The notes under the pieces were generated by a model, which was given only the letters and a program-made list of their open reading frames with translations, searched no databases and was not told the DNA's origin. Shown here piece by piece: positions 6,651 through 10,046 of a stretch of 10,046 bases of DNA; the stretch's first letter is position 1; every line of letters begins with the position of its first letter. Origin of the DNA: Bacteroidota bacterium (GTDB lineage Bacteria > Bacteroidota > Bacteroidia > Bacteroidales > UBA4417). Where the stretch lies: positions 1-10,046 of the forward strand of contig JAIFMH010000005.1 in NCBI GenBank assembly GCA_020048595.1. Direction: 5' to 3'. A program made the position numbers and the translations under genes.

Positions 6651-7373
6651 ATGCTTGAGAAAATAGATATTGAAAATGTATTATTCCTGGATATTGAAAC
6701 GGTTCCGGCTTTTCCTGATTACAGCCAGTTGAGTGAGCGTATGCAGAAACTCTGGAATAAAAAATCCGAACGCTTATCGTCAAGCAGTAATCCTGCTGTT
6801 GAAGCAATTTCGCCCGATACATTGTATACCCGGGCCGGGATTTATTCGGAGTTTGGACGGATCATCTGCATTTCGGTGGGTGCGTTTTTAAAGGGTGAAC
6901 TCAGGATCAAATCATTTGCCGGCCACGATGAAAAGGTGTTGCTCACCGAATTTGCTGAATTACTTAATAAACGGTACAACCGTCCGGAACATCTGCTTTG
7001 TGCGCACAACGGAAAAGAATTCGATTTTCCTTATATGGCCCGCAGGATGCTGGTGCTCGGAATCCCGATTCCATCAATACTCGACTTGTCGGGAAAGAAA
7101 CCCTGGGAAGTGAATCACCTTGATACCATGGAACTATGGAAGTTTGGCGATTATAAAAATTATACATCTCTTGATCTGCTTGCTGCTATTTTCAATATAC
7201 CAACGCCGAAAGATGACATCGACGGCAGCCAGGTCGCAGATGTTTATTATAAAGAAAATGACTTGCCAAGGATTGTACATTATTGTACCAAAGACGTACT
7301 GACTGTTGCACAGATTTTTCGCCGTTATCGCGGGGAACCGTTAATTGAGGAAAGTGCGGTTGTTATTGTGTGA
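6651..7373 (+). CDS. Predicted 3'-5' exonuclease, PolB exonuclease-like (DEDD superfamily)
   Basis: A 240-residue cytoplasmic protein resembling the stand-alone exonuclease family related to the proofreading domain of PolB-type polymerases (PF10108). The DEDDy motifs are in order: ExoI as FLDIETVP with Asp14 and Glu16, ExoII as LLCAHNGKEFDFPYMARRM with Asp125 at residues 116-133, and ExoIII as HYCTKDVLTVAQIFRRY with Tyr211 and Asp215. HLDTMELW at 157-164 is another conserved-looking block. The enzyme would remove nucleotides from the 3' end of DNA or RNA with two metal ions. The physiological substrate is not known to me. The ATG at 6651 places the first motif 13 residues in, as expected. The gene is divergent from mnmD and followed immediately by a repeat-rich spacer. 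Confidence 0.9.
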   Translation: MLEKIDIENVLFLDIETVPAFPDYSQLSERMQKLWNKKSERLSSSSNPAVEAISPDTLYTRAGIYSEFGRIICISVGAFLKGELRIKSFAGHDEKVLLTEFAELLNKRYNRPEHLLCAHNGKEFDFPYMARRMLVLGIPIPSILDLSGKKPWEVNHLDTMELWKFGDYKNYTSLDLLAAIFNIPTPKDDIDGSQVADVYYKENDLPRIVHYCTKDVLTVAQIFRRYRGEPLIEESAVVIV

Positions 7374-7386
7374 GGGGACGAGGTGA

Positions 7387-7423
7387 AGGGAGAAGGGGAG
7401 AAGGGGAGAAGGGGAGAAGGGGG
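7387..7423 (+). repeat. GGGGAGAA tandem repeat
   Basis: An 8 bp unit, GGGGAGAA, occurs three times exactly (7395-7402, 7403-7410, 7411-7418), with a one-mismatch copy before (7387-7394) and a partial copy after. It starts 14 bp after the stop codon of the exonuclease gene. The strand asymmetry is complete: purines only on the plus strand. Confidence 0.9.
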
Positions 7424-7464
7424 ATTTGTGATTTAAGATTTACGATTTGTGATTTATGATTTAG
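7423..7464 (+). repeat. GATTTNN degenerate heptad repeat
   Basis: Six consecutive 7 bp units of the form GATTTNN (NN = GT, AA, AC, GT, AT, AG) follow the GGGGAGAA array with no gap. The five fixed bases are identical in all six units. Confidence 0.88.
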
Positions 7465-7583
7465 TCTGAAATCGGAAACCAGCACTTTGGCTTGCTAATG
7501 AGGACGGCTTGGTTCGGCTGTGCTTACCAACTACTGCACACAAATCTTCAGCAACTTATCTTAATGGCTCATAAATACTTCTA

Positions 7584-7604
7584 ATTCCCAATCCCCAACC
7601 CCTA
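7584..7604 (+). repeat. Short C-rich degenerate heptad block
   Basis: Three 7 bp units, ATTCCCA, ATCCCCA and ACCCCTA, stand about 40 bp before the FKBP promoter element. They put C runs on the strand that carries G runs at the other end of the same spacer. The stretch between the repeats (7465-7583) shows no open frame or RNA structure that I can support. Confidence 0.5.
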
Positions 7605-7642
7605 TTTAACAACTTTTAGTTTTTACAATTGTTTTATTTCCA

Positions 7643-7650
7643 TACTTTTG
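7643..7650 (+). promoter_or_regulatory. Bacteroidota-type -7 promoter element of the FKBP gene
   Basis: TACTTTTG matches TAnnTTTG exactly and lies 20 bp before the ATG at 7671, giving a short leader. No clear -33 TTTG was found at the usual distance. The position argues against translation starting upstream at the in-frame TTG at 7629, which would precede the transcription start. Confidence 0.6.
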
Positions 7651-7670
7651 TGCAAACAATTAAAATCAAT

Positions 7671-8429
7671 ATGAAAAAATACATTTTACTTACTGTTATA
7701 GTGATGTTTATAACAGCCGTTTCCTCACAAGCGTATGCTCAAAAGAAGGAAAAAAAGAAAAAGGGAGCAAAAGAAGAGGTAGCAGCTGCGCCTGTTGCTG
7801 CTAAGCCATTATTTACAGACAATAAGGATACGATTAGTTATATTATAGGAGCTGATATAGCCCATAGTTTTGCTAAAAACTCCCTCGATCTGAACAAGGA
7901 TATGGTGTTTAAAGGATTTACAGATGCACAGGCCAACAGTGATACCATTTTTTCGCAGGAAGAAATTGGTGCAATTATGATGGCATGGCAACAGGAAATG
8001 AGCGCACAAAAAGCAGCTATAACCGAACAGGAAATGGCAAAGAATGTAAAAATCGGTGAAGATTATCTTGCAGCTAACAAAGCTAAAGAAGGTGTTATTG
8101 TACTTCCCAGTGGCTTGCAGTATAAAGTTATTAAGGCTGGTGAAGGTGAGTCACCTGATGATAACGATGTAGTTAAAGTTCATTATACAGGTACATTAGT
8201 TGACGGTACCGTTTTTGATTCATCCCGCGAAAGAGGCGAGCCTATCGAATTCCCTGTTAACGGAGTTATTGCAGGATGGACAGAAGCTTTAAAGCTTATG
8301 AAACCAGGTGCACAGTATATGTTGTACATCCCTGCTGATCTTGCTTATGGTGATAAAAAAACCGGCCCTATAGCTGAAGGCTCAACACTTATTTTTGACG
8401 TGGAACTGTTGTCATTCGAAAAGAAGTAA
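7671..8429 (+). CDS. Periplasmic FKBP-type peptidyl-prolyl cis-trans isomerase
   Basis: A 252-residue exported folding catalyst that isomerises prolyl peptide bonds. The signal peptide (MKKYILLTVIV core) ends in AYA before Gln24, and there is no lipobox Cys, so the protein should be soluble in the periplasm. A lysine-rich, low-complexity stretch follows (residues 25-36), then an FKBP N-terminal helical dimerisation domain (about 50-135, starting DTISYIIGADIA) and the FKBP catalytic domain (about 148-250). Active-site positions are visible: Tyr172 in HYTG, Asp183 in FDSS, the GVIAGW segment at 198-203 and YIPADLAYG at 219-227. This resembles the FkpA/Mip architecture. The ATG at 7671 is chosen because it begins the signal peptide and follows the promoter element by 20 bp. 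An in-frame upstream TTG would add 14 unlikely residues. Confidence 0.95.
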   Translation: MKKYILLTVIVMFITAVSSQAYAQKKEKKKKGAKEEVAAAPVAAKPLFTDNKDTISYIIGADIAHSFAKNSLDLNKDMVFKGFTDAQANSDTIFSQEEIGAIMMAWQQEMSAQKAAITEQEMAKNVKIGEDYLAANKAKEGVIVLPSGLQYKVIKAGEGESPDDNDVVKVHYTGTLVDGTVFDSSRERGEPIEFPVNGVIAGWTEALKLMKPGAQYMLYIPADLAYGDKKTGPIAEGSTLIFDVELLSFEKK

Positions 8430-8480
8430 GAAAAAAGTTGCATTAGCTGATAGCATAAAGTATCAGATGATTGCAAAATA

Positions 8481-8517
8481 AAGTCCCGGAGTTGTTCAGT
8501 GAACGGCTCCGGGATTT
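8481..8517. terminator. Hairpin terminator between convergent genes
   Basis: TCCCGGAG (8484-8491) pairs with CTCCGGGA (8507-8514). The pairing continues inward through two G-U wobbles and GTTC/GAAC to a 3 nt loop, and outward for about three pairs, so nearly the whole 37 bp folds as one stem. The plus-strand tail is only modestly T-rich (ATTTCTGCTTT). On the minus strand the hairpin is followed by CTTTATTTTG. It sits between the FKBP gene and the convergent fucosidase gene and may serve both. Confidence 0.75.
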
Positions 8518-8543
8518 CTGCTTTAACAGGATGTTTTTTTTGT

Positions 8544-9983
8544 TTATTCTACCTGGCTGATTGTAAATGTCCATGCATATTTACATGGTGGCATTTTTTG
8601 TAGTGATGCCGGAATTGTGATCACTGTTTCACCATTCACCATTTTATATTTTAAGGTATTTTTTGCGCCGAGTAATCGTATTGTCGCTTTTTTAGCCGGT
8701 TTCATACCTTTGATTTTTACAACAGGAGGGAGGTTGGTTTCTTCTTTTCCCGCAAGGTAGATAGCATTAACGCTTTTATCCTTATTTTGTGTGAAGCAGA
8801 TATTCTTTTCTTTATACGGTGCAATTGGCCTCGTTCCATAAATTGCTTCACCATTTACCTTCATCCATTCGCCTATTTCTTTCATCCGCGAATACGCAAC
8901 CGTATCATAATCACCAAGCGGTCCGGGGCCAACATTCAACAGGTAATTTCCGCCTTTGGCAACAATATCAACCAGGTAGTGAATAATTGTTCCGGCTGGT
9001 TTGTAAATATCGCCCGGCACATAGGACCATGACGAGGCCATCGTCATGCAGGTTTCCCAAGGATAATCAAGTGGTTCAGCCGGAATCTGCTGCTCAGGAG
9101 TGCGGTAATTCTCGAATTCGCCGGTTACCGAACGGTCCACTACAATCAGACCCGGCTGATGCCTGCGCCCCATAGCAGCAATTTTTGCCATGTCGATATC
9201 CTGATCATAAGGAATAGTTTTTTGCCAGTCGATAGCAGGATCTATACTTTGTTTTGGCCGTACCCATCCGCCATCAAGCCACAGAATATCTACTTTCCCA
9301 TAATTTGAAAGAATTTCTTCTATCTGGTTGTAAGTGAAATCTTTATATTGCTGCCAGCGTTCAGGGTAGCGTTTCGGGTCGTAATTCACATTTCGGTCCT
9401 TAGGCGGAAAATAAGGCCACCAATACGAATCGCAATGCCAGTCGGGTTTTGAAAAATACGTTCCGATTTTAAAACCTTCCTTCCGGAACGCCTCTGTGGT
9501 TTCCTTGCCAATATTTGCTTTTGCATTGGTATGAAAAGGTGTCTGTGTACTAGTAATCTTATAATCCGTGTATTTGCTGTCGTACATGCAAAATCCGTCG
9601 TGATGCTTAAATGTAAGGATCATATATTTAAAACCGGCATCCTTTGCCGCTGCAGCCCATTTATCCGGATCGAAATTTACAGGATTAAATGTTTTCTGAA
9701 GGTCTTCGTAGGCTTTTTTATATGTAAAATAGTCCTCTGAAAATGGCCCCCTGCGTTGAGTCCAGCCCTCGTCCTCAGGACAAATACTCCATGATTCAAC
9801 AACACCCCATTGGCTGTAAGTGCCCCAATGCATAAAAATACCGAATTTCAAATCCTGCCAGTCTTCCAGGTTTTTAACCACCTGTGGATCGTTTGGAACA
9901 ATATAAGGTGCTTCTGATTCCTGTGCTGAAGTGGCTAATTGAAGAACTGTTAGTAATAAGAATGGTAAAATTCCTGTTTTCAT
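8544..9983 (-). CDS. Secreted alpha-L-fucosidase, glycoside hydrolase family 29
   Basis: A 479-residue exported enzyme that releases alpha-linked L-fucose from glycans by a retaining mechanism. The signal peptide (MKTGILPFLLLTVLQL) ends TSA before QES. The catalytic barrel shows the GH29 hallmarks: LKFGIFMHWGTYS (46-58), FKHHDGF (125-131) with His127 and His128, the substrate-pocket region YFSKPDWH, and the nucleophile Asp237 in DILWLDGGW. The acid/base is not certain; Glu289, Glu291 and Glu297 in EFENYRTPEQ are candidates, and the TPEQ-IP context suggests the subgroup acting on branched fucosides. KGGNYLLNVGP (343-353) closes the barrel. A C-terminal beta domain (about 385-479) follows. The ATG at 9983 is preferred over the in-frame TTG at 10007, which would put a charged segment before the signal peptide. 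No receptor, SusD or sulfatase gene adjoins it here. Confidence 0.95.
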   Translation of the reverse strand: MKTGILPFLLLTVLQLATSAQESEAPYIVPNDPQVVKNLEDWQDLKFGIFMHWGTYSQWGVVESWSICPEDEGWTQRRGPFSEDYFTYKKAYEDLQKTFNPVNFDPDKWAAAAKDAGFKYMILTFKHHDGFCMYDSKYTDYKITSTQTPFHTNAKANIGKETTEAFRKEGFKIGTYFSKPDWHCDSYWWPYFPPKDRNVNYDPKRYPERWQQYKDFTYNQIEEILSNYGKVDILWLDGGWVRPKQSIDPAIDWQKTIPYDQDIDMAKIAAMGRRHQPGLIVVDRSVTGEFENYRTPEQQIPAEPLDYPWETCMTMASSWSYVPGDIYKPAGTIIHYLVDIVAKGGNYLLNVGPGPLGDYDTVAYSRMKEIGEWMKVNGEAIYGTRPIAPYKEKNICFTQNKDKSVNAIYLAGKEETNLPPVVKIKGMKPAKKATIRLLGAKNTLKYKMVNGETVITIPASLQKMPPCKYAWTFTISQVE

Positions 9984-10046
9984 GATGTGGCATTTAATTG
10001 TTAGCAATTATTCACTAATGTTCTGATTTTTAATTTAACTGTTCAA

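Noticed and set aside
7387..7464. CRISPR array
   Set aside because: The units are 7-8 bp with no spacers, so this is simple tandem repetition.
7465..7583. Remnant gene or small RNA in the spacer before the FKBP gene
   Set aside because: No frame reads as protein, and I found no stable stem with a terminator.

Overview
The window looks like a chromosomal stretch from a member of the Bacteroidota, most likely the order Bacteroidales or a close relative. The evidence is a TonB-dependent receptor followed directly by a DUF4249 lipoprotein, lipoproteins with Bacteroidota-style signal peptides, weak ribosome binding sites, a TAnnTTTG-type promoter element before the FKBP gene, low GC with AT-rich spacers, and a secreted GH29 fucosidase. 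The finer placement is inference. No phage, insertion sequence, CRISPR array, tRNA or rRNA gene was seen.

Layout. Bases 1-1182 (+) hold the 3' end of a TonB-dependent outer-membrane receptor and, 5 bp later, its DUF4249 lipoprotein partner. A soluble conserved protein of unknown function (1364-1933) and an acylphosphatase (2091-2360) follow. Next comes a secreted protein, possibly lysozyme-like (2461-3389), whose signal peptide and body lie in different reading frames. It ends at a strong terminator. An AT-rich leader then precedes a lipoprotein with three FAS1 (fasciclin) domains (3660-4994), which has its own terminator.

On the minus strand are a small cupin protein that lacks the usual metal-binding histidines (5195-5557) and the tRNA wobble-uridine methyltransferase MnmD (5725-6411), which apparently starts with TTG. 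Divergent from mnmD is a PolB-type 3'-5' exonuclease (6651-7373). A 297 bp spacer carries three kinds of short tandem repeat and the promoter of a periplasmic FKBP-type prolyl isomerase (7671-8429). A long hairpin separates that gene from a convergent GH29 alpha-L-fucosidase (8544-9983, minus strand).

The genes do not form one pathway. The receptor and DUF4249 protein are a nutrient-uptake unit. The FAS1 lipoprotein, the lysozyme-like protein, the FKBP and the fucosidase act in the envelope or outside the cell. MnmD, the exonuclease and the acylphosphatase are cytoplasmic housekeeping functions. No clearly new multi-gene system is visible. The items most worth a second look are the frameshifted secreted protein, the short repeats at 7387-7604, the histidine-free cupin and the compact middle FAS1 domain.
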